Shown here: positions 49,071 through 56,932 of the stretch, in pieces | Numbering within the stretch: position 1 is the stretch's first letter | Layout: every line of letters begins with the position of its first letter | From: Bacillus siamensis KCTC 13613 | Lineage (GTDB): Bacteria; Bacillota; Bacilli; Bacillales; Bacillaceae | Direction: 5' to 3' | NCBI RefSeq assembly: GCF_000262045.1 | Contig: NZ_AJVF01000039.1 | Coordinates: 744,001-808,000, forward strand | Length of the DNA stretch: 64,000 nucleotides | The notes under the pieces: model-generated | Database searches by the model: none | What the model saw: only the letters and a program-made list of their open reading frames with translations | What the model was told of the DNA's origin: nothing | Translations under genes and position numbers: made by a program

Positions 49071-50036
49071 TTATTTATCTCGCAAAAATATAAATTTACC
49101 GCATATGTCCTCTATAACCGATGAAAATCCAGGTAAGAAGGACTTAAAGAAGCCCATACAATGATGCGCCTCTCTATATTCTTGATTTTCCATTAATATA
49201 ATATGTGCCTTTTTTAAATTGTAGTGCGGTATACCAGGAAATAAGTGATGAACAAGATGGTAATTATCATGATGTGGATGCAAGATAAATCTTTCGATAG
49301 GATTACCAAGTGTGTTTCTACTTGAATAGAGGGGATGATCAGTTTTTAAACCTGAGTGCTCTGCCATTTCCGCCCAATATCTAATGATTTGAAATGTTGT
49401 TAATAATGGTACAAACCAAAATAACAATAACTCTAACCATAGATTAAATACAGCAATAACTACTAAAATAGTTGCCCAAAAACCGAGGCGTGCGATACGT
49501 TCGCTCAATGGCTCTTCTTTTGAGAAAAGATTAACTTTTAATGTTCCAAATATATACTTAGGTACATGTAATAATGTTAATGGTTTAATAATATGATTAA
49601 TTAAGAATGTGCTCATTTTTTTCTGTGGTTTATCTAACCCCATTAACTCATATCGTTTGGTATCTGGGTCTTTCTGAGGATCCCATAAGAAACGGTGATG
49701 TAGCACATGTGACTTACAGTACGTTGTAAAAGAAGTGAATATAGGAAAGGCTATAAAAAAGCAAGTAACCCATTTATTTAAGTGCTTATTCTTAAATAAC
49801 ATTTTATGACTTGCTTCATGCATGAGATTGTCAAAACCTCTCATTCTACTTCCAATCAAGGTAATACTTAATAGGTATATCCAAATATTTGGGGTTTTCA
49901 TAGATAAATAAATCGAACTGCTTATCACGCCCCAATTAAAGAAGATACATAAGAAGTTATACCAGTTATTTTTCTTGTAAAGTTTGGTTAATTTTTTTCT
50001 AGTTTCTTGTGAAAAGATAGAGTTCACTGAAGACAT
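49071..50036 (-). CDS. Membrane fatty acid desaturase-like di-iron oxygenase
   Basis: A 321-residue integral membrane protein of the FA_desaturase superfamily with four main hydrophobic segments. All three histidine boxes are present: HEASH (~73-77), HVLHH (~109-113) and HLVHH in YHLVHHLFPGIPHYN (~258-262), plus HPHHDN just before. Homologues desaturate acyl lipids, but a branch (RtxC of rhizobitoxine synthesis) desaturates a small amino acid. It is last in an operon with a Cys/Met-family PLP enzyme and a B3/4 protein (57 bp after the PLP gene), which favours a small-molecule substrate. Ribosome binding site GGAGGAAA. Very AT-rich compared with core genes. Confidence 0.85.
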   Translation of the reverse strand: MSSVNSIFSQETRKKLTKLYKKNNWYNFLCIFFNWGVISSSIYLSMKTPNIWIYLLSITLIGSRMRGFDNLMHEASHKMLFKNKHLNKWVTCFFIAFPIFTSFTTYCKSHVLHHRFLWDPQKDPDTKRYELMGLDKPQKKMSTFLINHIIKPLTLLHVPKYIFGTLKVNLFSKEEPLSERIARLGFWATILVVIAVFNLWLELLLFWFVPLLTTFQIIRYWAEMAEHSGLKTDHPLYSSRNTLGNPIERFILHPHHDNYHLVHHLFPGIPHYNLKKAHIILMENQEYREAHHCMGFFKSFLPGFSSVIEDICGKFIFLRDK

Positions 50037-50093
50037 GACTTTTCCTCCGTTATTAATTAGAATAGGGAGCCGAATGGCACCCTATTATTTATA

Positions 50094-51290
50094 TTAATTT
50101 GTTACTAAATTTGCTTGATTTAATGCATTTTCTAAATCAGCTTGGATATCTTCAACTTCCTCAATTCCAACTGAAAGTCTAAGCATTCCATCTGTAATTC
50201 CACCTTTTTCTCTTTCCTCACGAGGTAATAAATTGTGAGTCATAGAAGCAGGGTGTGTAATGGTGCTTGAATAACCACCAAGACTAACAGCCATCTTATT
50301 AAGTTTCACGTTAGATATAAGTGAAAGACCCGAGTTCATTCCACCTTTTACCTCGAAGCAAACCATTCCTCCCCCACCAGTCATTTGACGAGCGGCTACA
50401 TCATGTTGTTTGTGACTTTTAAGGAATGGATAATATACCTTATTTACCATAGGGTGATTTTCGAGGAATGTAGCTATTTTCAAAGCATTTTCGTTATGTT
50501 TTTGAACTCGCAATCCTAAAGTTCTCACACCGCGGCATAAAAGCCATGCTGCAAAAGGATCTAATTTCGGACCATGGAACGAAAATGCTTTTCTCACTTT
50601 ACTCATTAAGTCTTTGTTTCCTGCACAAACTCCAGCTACAACATCAGAGTGACCGCCAATATACTTCGTTGCCGAGTGTAGTACAATATCAGCTCCGAGC
50701 TTTAAAGGTTGTTGATTGTATGGTGTTGCAAAAGTGGAATCCACTACAAAGATTGCGTCACTCTGTTCTTTTGTAATCCTAGACACTTCTTGAATGTCTA
50801 CAAGAGTGATAGTTGGATTTGCTGGTGTTTCTGCATATACAAGTTTTGTATTTGGGTTAATGGCATTCCTATAGTTTTCAATATCCTCTGAACTAATCAT
50901 TGTAAGTTCAACAGAATGTTGTTTGCATAATTCTTCGATTAATATTTTCGACTCGGAATAACAATTATGTACAGCAACACAATGGTCTCCTGGTTGCAGT
51001 AAAGCATGGAATACCATCGATATTGCTGCTAATCCTGAAGAAGTAGATACGGCATCTTCTGCTCCTTCTAATGCAGCTATAATCGCTTCAAACTCCCTTT
51101 CATTTCTACTACCCCATCTTCCGTAAAACTCATCCGCATGTATATCTGCTGCTCTACGTGCACCTTCCTCAGTGTTGGGAAATTCAAACGCTGTAGATTG
51201 ACATATTGGGGGACTCAAATGACCACTCTTGTTCCATTCTTCTCCAGAGTGAATACAACTAGTTTGAAAACCTCTATTTTTATTTTCCAT
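50094..51290 (-). CDS. Cys/Met-metabolism PLP enzyme (cystathionine gamma-synthase / O-acylhomoserine family)
   Basis: A 398-residue fold-type I PLP enzyme of the Cys/Met family. PLP Lys is in LHSATKYIGGHSDV (~residue 208); SSGLAAISMVF, AETPANPTI and VDSTFATPYNQQPLK are conserved. The phosphate-binding YxR is kept (FYGRWGSRNE) but the usual NPT after it is changed to GSRNE, an unusual departure that may alter specificity. Members catalyse gamma-replacement or elimination on homoserine derivatives. It is 31 bp downstream of the B3/4 gene. It could be a normal transsulfuration enzyme, but the context argues for specialised use. Confidence 0.85.
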   Translation of the reverse strand: MENKNRGFQTSCIHSGEEWNKSGHLSPPICQSTAFEFPNTEEGARRAADIHADEFYGRWGSRNEREFEAIIAALEGAEDAVSTSSGLAAISMVFHALLQPGDHCVAVHNCYSESKILIEELCKQHSVELTMISSEDIENYRNAINPNTKLVYAETPANPTITLVDIQEVSRITKEQSDAIFVVDSTFATPYNQQPLKLGADIVLHSATKYIGGHSDVVAGVCAGNKDLMSKVRKAFSFHGPKLDPFAAWLLCRGVRTLGLRVQKHNENALKIATFLENHPMVNKVYYPFLKSHKQHDVAARQMTGGGGMVCFEVKGGMNSGLSLISNVKLNKMAVSLGGYSSTITHPASMTHNLLPREEREKGGITDGMLRLSVGIEEVEDIQADLENALNQANLVTN

Positions 51291-51321
51291 TAATAACTCT
51301 CCCTTACGAATAATAATTTAT

Positions 51322-52032
51322 TTAAACTTCGAAATAATTAGTGGGATACTCGTTACTTAGTTCAAATTGATATATAATTTGAGCATCACATGTATCTTTT
51401 AGTAGATTTGCTAAGTCCTTGATCGCATTTTTCCCTTTTGTAGGTGTTGCGTCAATTTCATCTATAAAGAATATAGAGTTTTTTGTATTTTCAGTAATTT
51501 TTGTATACTCAGAATCTCTATAGTTCCAATAGGAACACAACACTTTTTCTTCATCCGCATATACAACAGAGTTCTTAGAAAGAGAAATTGGTTCGCTTGC
51601 TCCAATTGGTAAGCAAGTTTCACCTTCCTTCGCAAAACGGAGAGTGATTTTATTTTGAATCTTGTCTAGATCATAACCACCAATACATTTTTGATGTAAT
51701 AGACTCACAGAGTTATAGGAATCTACAACATTATTAATGCCCAGAAAATTAAAGCCTTTTAAATATCTTCGAAGAATACTTTCAAAAGAACAATGGTATT
51801 TACTTGGCTTTAGTCCCATTTTTTTGTATATATTTCTCCATTTTTTCACTTCTTCATTTTCAGTTACATCCTGTTGTTTATAGAGTTCATTTAAGCCGGA
51901 AATATAAGGTTCAAAAAAATTAGGATTTATACTTTTCACCTTCAAGTTTTTAACGATAATTCCTGTTAAGTGAATGTCCTTGAATTTTTCTAACATTTCT
52001 TTCTCGATAGATAATGTGTAAAGTTTACCCAT
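51322..52032 (-). CDS. Free-standing B3/4 (PheRS beta editing-like) domain protein
   Basis: A ~236-residue protein with the B3/4 fold used for editing in phenylalanyl-tRNA synthetase beta: WRNIYKKMGLKPSKYHCSFE, SILRRYLKG, NNVVDSYNSVSLLH and GGYDLDKI are all recognisable (~residues 65-145). The start at 52030-52032 (MGKLYTLSIEKEML) matches family N-termini, with GGGAGAA upstream at a long 13-nt spacing; the frame runs 26 codons further to ATG 52110. It could hydrolyse mischarged tRNA or act on an amino acid ester. First gene of the three-gene operon. Confidence 0.82.
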   Translation of the reverse strand: MGKLYTLSIEKEMLEKFKDIHLTGIIVKNLKVKSINPNFFEPYISGLNELYKQQDVTENEEVKKWRNIYKKMGLKPSKYHCSFESILRRYLKGFNFLGINNVVDSYNSVSLLHQKCIGGYDLDKIQNKITLRFAKEGETCLPIGASEPISLSKNSVVYADEEKVLCSYWNYRDSEYTKITENTKNSIFFIDEIDATPTKGKNAIKDLANLLKDTCDAQIIYQFELSNEYPTNYFEV

Positions 52033-52204
52033 ATGAAAGTTAGTTCTCCCTCTTGATTTTGTTTGTAAATGCTCCATGGAACATATGCAATAAAACTTCA
52101 ATCCTCCCATTCTGATATTTTTTTCGTTATTACTTGTTTTTCTGGGTGTTTCATGTGTCAGTTTATCGAGATATGACTAAATTTGTAAATAACAATCGAA
52201 TACA

Positions 52205-52244
52205 AGTGTTATTCTAAATTCCCTAGTGTTATAAGTAGTGTTAT
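52205..52244. repeat. Three AGTGTTAT repeats upstream of the B3/4-PLP-desaturase operon (putative MocR sites)
   Basis: AGTGTTAT occurs at 52205, 52225 and 52237. The last two are 12 bp apart (AGTGTTATAAGTAGTGTTAT). The same octamer cluster is found in the mocR-azlC gap at 55645-55672. On the minus strand they sit about 175-215 bp upstream of the operon start. Confidence 0.6.
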
Positions 52245-52312
52245 TGCTCTTCCTTGACTGTTTTTAAATTTTTTTATATGATTGAATTTTTTAGTAGAGT
52301 TATGCTCTTTAA

Positions 52313-52343
52313 CCCTAGTTTCGCTAATTAGCGGAACATAAGG
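52313..52343. repeat. 31-bp imperfect palindrome centred on CGCTAATTAGCG
   Basis: The centre CGCTAATTAGCG (52322-52333) is perfectly symmetric and outer arms (GTTT / GAAC, CCCTA / TAAGG) pair with few mismatches. It could be an operator or a recombination site; no protein partner is visible. Confidence 0.45.
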
Positions 52344-52385
52344 TTTTGTGAAGAATTGGACGCCAGTATCCTTTATGAAAATTTC

Positions 52386-52503
52386 CTATTTATAGGATTT
52401 TGCTTCTCCCCCTAACTTATCTTGAATTGCAGACTCAGCAAATGTCGCCTAACCTTTTATAAACTTGTGTTCCTCAGGGTAGAAGTTTGCCGCCACCCCA
52501 TAT
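52386..52503 (-). pseudogene. 3' remnant of an unidentified gene truncated by the IS
   Basis: The minus strand reads GVAANFYPEEHKFIKG, one TAG, then ATFAESAIQDKLGGEAKSYK and a stop at 52386. The composition is clearly coding and the frame runs up to the left end of the IS (52504), where it is cut off. I cannot assign a family. Another open frame without a start continues beyond it towards 52219 and is probably chance. Confidence 0.5.
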
Positions 52504-52534
52504 AAAAAGAGTGAATATTTTTAATGTTCACTCA

Positions 52535-52573
52535 GCTTGTAGAGAAAACGATGTTTTTTCTACAAGCTTTTTT
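52535..52573 (+). terminator. Terminator-like hairpin at the left IS end
   Basis: GCTTGTAGAGAAAAC / GTTTTTTCTACAAGC form a 15-bp stem (one G-T pair) followed by TTTTTT. IS elements often carry such hairpins to block outside transcription. Confidence 0.8.
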
Positions 52574-52640
52574 GTTTTATACAGTTTCTTTAGATATTCA
52601 TCAGGTTTCAGATGCAGAAAAAGCGCTCCCTCCCACATGC

Positions 52641-53980
52641 CTAGCCCTGCTTGGCTAGGTATGTGGCAATCTTCTTCATGTTCTGGCATACGGCTGTGAG
52701 GATAACTTGTTCACTCACATTTCGTTTTCCCCTCAACCTGCAATAGCGAAGCCCATGCAGCTGTTTTGAATCTGCAAAGCCTCGCTCTATTTTTTCTTTT
52801 CTTTTTTTATAGAGGGTTTTTCCTGAAACAGACAAGCGATTTTGTTTGACCTTTTCTTTATGATCTTCCCATACATGCCGGGTGATGACCTTCTGGCGGT
52901 TTTTTGATCTTGTGCATTGCGCAAGTAAAGGGCATGCGGAACAGGTTTCAGGATTTGATTTATATGACCGTTAGCCTTTTCGGTCAGTTGTTGAGTATGT
53001 AAGTTTTTGCTGGTTCTGGAAAATATAACTGTCTTTTTCACTGTCATAATGAAACTTCCATTTTGGAAACAAGCCTCTAGTAGGGTGATATCGTCTATGG
53101 GCAATAACGCCAAAAATATGGCGGTCAGCTAATCCTTTACAGATGCGGGGTCGTTAAATATCCCAAATCAAGAGTGACGGCTTCTACTTGAAAACCAAAT
53201 GTGCGATTTGAAGATCCAATCGGTCAAGATAGGGCACAGAATCATGGAGATTTCCGGGTGTGACATAGGCATCGGTGATAATGTTGTATTTCATATCCGT
53301 TGTGCGGTGATCTAAATAAAAGAAACCCTCCGGTTTGTTTTCACAGTACATATATCCACTTTCAGGATCAGTGGTACTGTGGCGGATCTCTTTTTCAGCT
53401 TTCACCTCCTCTTTGGCGGGTAATGGCTTTTTTCCGTGTTCCTCCCGATCTTCTTGGATGGCTTCATTTAAATCTTTGATATAGTTTTGTGTATCCTGTT
53501 CAATTGTTTTTCTTGTGTATTTGTGCTTGTTGGCATTGGCTTTCAGTTGAGTTGAATCGGTGAAAAGTACACGTCCGCCCACCATGTCATAATTGATGGC
53601 CTGGCGAACGATCTCATCAAAGATGTCTTGGAAAATAGTTGTATCTTTAAAGCGTGTTCGTCTGTGCCAGCTGATGGTGGAGTGGTGCGGAACTGGGTCA
53701 TTGATATTCAGTCCCAAAAACCATCTGTACGCCATATTGTAGTAAATTTTTTTTCAAGCTGTCTTTCTGAACGGGTACCGTAGAGGTATCCGATAAACAT
53801 CATTTTGAATAAAATCAGCGGATCAAGTGAGGGGCGGCCTTTGTTTTCGCTGTAGTAAGGTTTCACCTTTTCAATGATGAAAGAGAAGTCTATTTTACGA
53901 AGCAGATGATCTTCTTCGACGAGTTGGTCAAGCAGAACAAATTCGGCTGTGTTTTGAGAAGAGTTTCTTGTGTGGAACAT
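52641..53980 (-). pseudogene. Broken IS1182-family transposase
   Basis: The coding sequence begins MFHTRNSSQNTAEFVLLDQL at 53980 and has the DUF772-like N-terminus (GRPSLDPLILFKMMFIGYLYGTRSERQLEKK). It then shifts frame near 53710-53735, continues with HHSTISWHRRTRFKD and a DDE-type first Asp (LFTDSTQLKANANKHKY), and is broken again near 53180 and 52830. The last part carries the C-terminal ERGFADSKQLHGLRYCRLRG. At least three frame breaks make it inactive. Confidence 0.85.
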
Positions 53981-54136
53981 GAGAAAGACACCGTCCTTTT
54001 TAGTCTTTCTTTTATTTTATTGCAGGAGAATGGATATTTTAAGGAAAAATAAAGGCCGTCGAGATTTTCTCGACAGCCTGAGTGAACATTTTTAATATTC
54101 GCTCTTTTTTGATAATAGGTTACTAAAATATCTATT

Positions 54137-55618
54137 TTATAATATTAGCCGACTATTCTCTGGAGGAGTAACTGATAAAAATTCTTTTAAGATTCTACAT
54201 AATTCTATAATTCCTGTCTCTAAAACATTATCGTTTAGATATGAAAAGCTTAATCTTAAATGATTTGTTTCTGGTTCACCAGAAAAACATACAAAACCTG
54301 GTAGGAAAGATAGGTTTTTCTTTTGACATTCTAATAATAACTGTTTGGTATCCCACTTTTCAGGAATAGATATCCAAATATTTAATCCTCCTTTTGGTTC
54401 TATCCACTCAACACCTTCAGGCATATGTTTCTTTAACAACTTAATTACTAAATCTCTTCTTATTTTTAATGCAGTTCTTAATTTTTTTATATGATCTTCC
54501 ATTCTTTTAGATTGAAAGAGTGGATATAAAGCTTTTTGTGTTAATAAAGGACTTCCAAGGTCAGCATTCATTTTTGATGATACCAAACGATTAAAAATAG
54601 TCCCATCTGCAGTTAGTAATCCTATTCTACAACCAGGAATTAGTGTTTTACTTAATCCTTTTAAATATATAACATTCCCCTTAGTATCCAAACTTTTAAT
54701 TGGATTTGGCGGTTTTTCATTGTAATAAATTTCACTCCAAGGATCATCTTCAATAATTATTATTTTAAATTCTTGAGCAATTGTTAACAGTTGTTCTCTT
54801 CTATCGTCACTAAGAACTATTCCTGTGGGATTTTGGAAATTAGGGATTGTATATATTAATTTAGGATTTTTTGTTTCACATAGTTTAATTAATATGTCTG
54901 TTCTTATTCCATTTTTATCTATTGGAACGGGTAAAATTGAGGCTCCTCGCGAACGGAATATGTCTAATGCTGCTGGATAAGTAGGCGCTTCTGCTATAAC
55001 TACATCTCCTGGACCAATAAATGTCCTTGCTACTAAGTCTATTCCCTGTTGTGTACCGTTTGTAACTAAAATATCCTTTTCGCTAACATTAATTTTTTGT
55101 TTCTTTAAAGTTCGTTTCATAGCTATTCTTAAATCTAAGTCTCCCTGAATTGGTCCATATTCTGATAAGATAAGAGGATTTTTTTCTAACATTATATGAA
55201 TCTCGTTTTCTAGATATCTATTTGGCAAGAGAGAGGGAGCAATAGCTGCTAATGAAAATTGTAAACTATGATCTGACGAATTGTAATGTGTATCAAAATG
55301 TGTTCTTGGAAGATAATCTTGTATTGAAAGTTGCCACTTGTATGATCTCCCCGTGTTTTTTGATTTTTCACACTTTATGGAATGCGATTTAACAAAAGTT
55401 CCTTTTCCTTGTACTCTTTTGACAAGGTTATTTTGTTCAAGTAGATCATAAGCTTTCACAACTGTAAGAAAACTCACCTCTAAATTTTTGGACATTTCCC
55501 TAATTGAAGGCAGACACTCCTCCTCATTTAATATCCCTGACCGTATTCTGTCGGATAGATTTTCGTATATTTGTTGGACAAGGGATATTCTACTATATCT
55601 GTTCAATTCAATTTTCAA
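54137..55618 (-). CDS. MocR-family (GntR-aminotransferase) transcriptional regulator
   Basis: A 493-residue MocR/PdxR-type regulator: an N-terminal GntR winged helix (SLVQQIYENLSDRIRSGI to VKRVQGKGTFVKS, ~12-78) fused to an aminotransferase class I domain (~115-480) with PLP Lys in YLKGLSKTLIPGCRIG (~residue 331) and NPTG. Such proteins sense PLP-amino acid adducts. TTG start 55616-55618 behind GGAGGG. It is divergent from azlCD; direct repeats in the gap recur before the B3/4 operon, so it may control both. Confidence 0.9.
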   Translation of the reverse strand: MKIELNRYSRISLVQQIYENLSDRIRSGILNEEECLPSIREMSKNLEVSFLTVVKAYDLLEQNNLVKRVQGKGTFVKSHSIKCEKSKNTGRSYKWQLSIQDYLPRTHFDTHYNSSDHSLQFSLAAIAPSLLPNRYLENEIHIMLEKNPLILSEYGPIQGDLDLRIAMKRTLKKQKINVSEKDILVTNGTQQGIDLVARTFIGPGDVVIAEAPTYPAALDIFRSRGASILPVPIDKNGIRTDILIKLCETKNPKLIYTIPNFQNPTGIVLSDDRREQLLTIAQEFKIIIIEDDPWSEIYYNEKPPNPIKSLDTKGNVIYLKGLSKTLIPGCRIGLLTADGTIFNRLVSSKMNADLGSPLLTQKALYPLFQSKRMEDHIKKLRTALKIRRDLVIKLLKKHMPEGVEWIEPKGGLNIWISIPEKWDTKQLLLECQKKNLSFLPGFVCFSGEPETNHLRLSFSYLNDNVLETGIIELCRILKEFLSVTPPENSRLIL

Positions 55619-55644
55619 ATTTAATCCCTCCGTAAAACCATCAA

Positions 55645-55672
55645 GGTGTTATAGTGTTATGTTGACTGTTAT
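55645..55672. repeat. GTGTTAT direct repeats in the mocR-azlC gap (putative MocR sites)
   Basis: GGTGTTAT (55645), AGTGTTAT (55653) and ACTGTTAT (55665) lie in tandem. The pair at 55653/55665 has the same 12-bp period as 52225/52237, and TGTTATTCTAA is shared with 52207-52217. Located 27-54 bp upstream of mocR and ~80 bp from azlC. Confidence 0.6.
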
Positions 55673-55748
55673 TCTAATTATTGGTTTATATTAGGGTCAT
55701 ACCATACAATATAACTTATTTTGAAAATTATAAAAAGGTGGAATTCGT

Positions 55749-56477
55749 ATGTCAGACAGTGCTCTTCAACTTAAACGTTCAGCACAAAGCCAAGAAACTT
55801 TTATGGATGGTGTGAAAGCTTGCTTGCCGACTGTGTTTGGTTATCTCAGTATTGGTTTTGCAGCAGGGGTAGTTGCAAAGACAGCTGGTCTAAGTGTTCT
55901 AGAAATTGCATTGTTATCCCTATTCCTTTATGCAGGTTCAGGACAATTTGTAACAGCTGGAATGATTTTGGCTGGAAGTGCAATTACTTCCATTCTCTTT
56001 TCAATCTTTTTAGTAAATCTACGACATTTGCTATTTAGTGCTTCTTTAGCTCCTTATTGTCGTAAATTTTCCGCTTGGAAAAACTTTGTTATTGGTTCGC
56101 AAATTACGGACGAAACATTTGGTGTTGCATCCAATCATCTAGAAAATAGGAAGGAAGCGAGTTTTTCTTGGCTACTCGGATTAAATATAACAGCATATAT
56201 CAATTGGTTACTTGCTAATGTCCTAGGAGGTATTTTTGGAGGTTTAGTAACAGATACAGAGTCTATAGGGATGGACTTTGCTTTACCTGCGATGTTCGCT
56301 GGCCTATTGGTTCTACAGATTTTGAGTAAGACCAATAAAGCTCTCGAAATATCAATAGCTATCTTTACAATTTTTTGTTTGATCGCTGTTAATTATTTAA
56401 TGCCAGGTATGTGGGCCGTCATGGTGACAACTATTATTGCTTCAACAGTCGGGATGGTGATTAAGAAATGGAATTGA
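55749..56477 (+). CDS. azlC: AzlC-family branched-chain amino acid exporter subunit
   Basis: A 242-residue membrane protein of the LIV-E family (AzlC), about six helices with the conserved segment GYLSIGFAAGVVAKTAGLS and YAGSGQFVTAGMIL, LRHLLFSASLAPY and TDETFGV. With AzlD it exports branched-chain amino acids or analogues such as 4-azaleucine. ATG 55749 follows AAAGGTGG. Overlaps azlD by 10 bp. Confidence 0.92.
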   Translation: MSDSALQLKRSAQSQETFMDGVKACLPTVFGYLSIGFAAGVVAKTAGLSVLEIALLSLFLYAGSGQFVTAGMILAGSAITSILFSIFLVNLRHLLFSASLAPYCRKFSAWKNFVIGSQITDETFGVASNHLENRKEASFSWLLGLNITAYINWLLANVLGGIFGGLVTDTESIGMDFALPAMFAGLLVLQILSKTNKALEISIAIFTIFCLIAVNYLMPGMWAVMVTTIIASTVGMVIKKWN

Positions 56478-56794
56478 GATTAGATATTTTACTCATTGTT
56501 TTAGGTACAGGTATTGTTACATTATTACCTAGAGTAATCCCACTCCTTTTTTTAAGTAAAATAGAGTTGCCTAAATGGTTTTTGAGTTGGCTAAGTTTTG
56601 TACCGGTTACTGTTATGACTGCTTTGTTGGGTCAAGAACTTCTTTTTGAAGATGATAATTTTTCACCTCTCTCAAATAGTCATGAGTTATTAGGAATCAT
56701 ACCAACTTTTTTAGTTGTTTTATTAACTAAGAGTTTGCTAGGTGCTGTAGTGGCAGGAATGATAACTATTAGTTTACTAAGATATTTTCTATAA
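56468..56794 (+). CDS. azlD: AzlD-family exporter subunit
   Basis: A 108-residue protein with three to four helices, typical AzlD (LLPRVIPLLFLSKIELPKWFLSWLSFVPVTVMTALLG carried at ~15-51). Its ATG 56468 overlaps azlC, the usual coupling of this two-component exporter. Confidence 0.9.
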   Translation: MELRLDILLIVLGTGIVTLLPRVIPLLFLSKIELPKWFLSWLSFVPVTVMTALLGQELLFEDDNFSPLSNSHELLGIIPTFLVVLLTKSLLGAVVAGMITISLLRYFL

Positions 56795-56818
56795 TTTTAA
56801 ATATAAAGGAAAGAACAA

Positions 56819-56932
56819 AAGCGCAAGCGCCTTGATCAGCCTCGGGCAAATAAGACGCTCATGAATAGAAGGTGCTCTTTACCTTCAATTCATGAGTCGC
56901 TTATGACCTCGAGGGGCTAGGCGCTGAAGCTG
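56819..56932. repeat. ~114-bp imperfect long hairpin, MITE/REP-like
   Basis: Outer arms GCGCAAGCGCCT / AGGCGCTGAAGC, middle arms GATCAGCCTCG / CGAGGGGCTA and inner arms CTCATGAAT...AAGGT / ACCTT...ATTCATGAG fold the segment into one long hairpin after azlD. I recall similar GCGC...AGGCGCTGAAGC palindromes in other Bacillaceae genomes, but cannot verify copy number here. Confidence 0.65.

Larger units (their letters stand above)
52504..54109. mobile_element. Degenerate IS1182-like insertion sequence, ~1.6 kb
   Basis: Both ends carry matching inverted repeats: left AAAGAGTGAATATTTTTAAT (from 52506), right read inward AAAGAGCGAATATTAAAAAT, both followed by GTTCACTCAG. The similarity extends ~45 bp, including stem-loops beside each end (52535-52567 and 54066-54077). 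The transposase inside is frameshifted. No clear target duplication was seen. Confidence 0.82.

Noticed and set aside
49071-50036. Desaturase considered as the ordinary cold-shock lipid desaturase Des
   Set aside because: Not excluded, but Des normally lies next to desKR and is core; here the gene is AT-rich and in an operon with a PLP enzyme and a B3/4 protein, so a specialised role is preferred.
52219-52385. Open minus-strand frame of about 53 codons downstream of the truncated gene tail
   Set aside because: No start codon with a ribosome binding site, it overlaps the repeat-rich promoter region, and no family is recognisable; most likely chance in AT-rich DNA.
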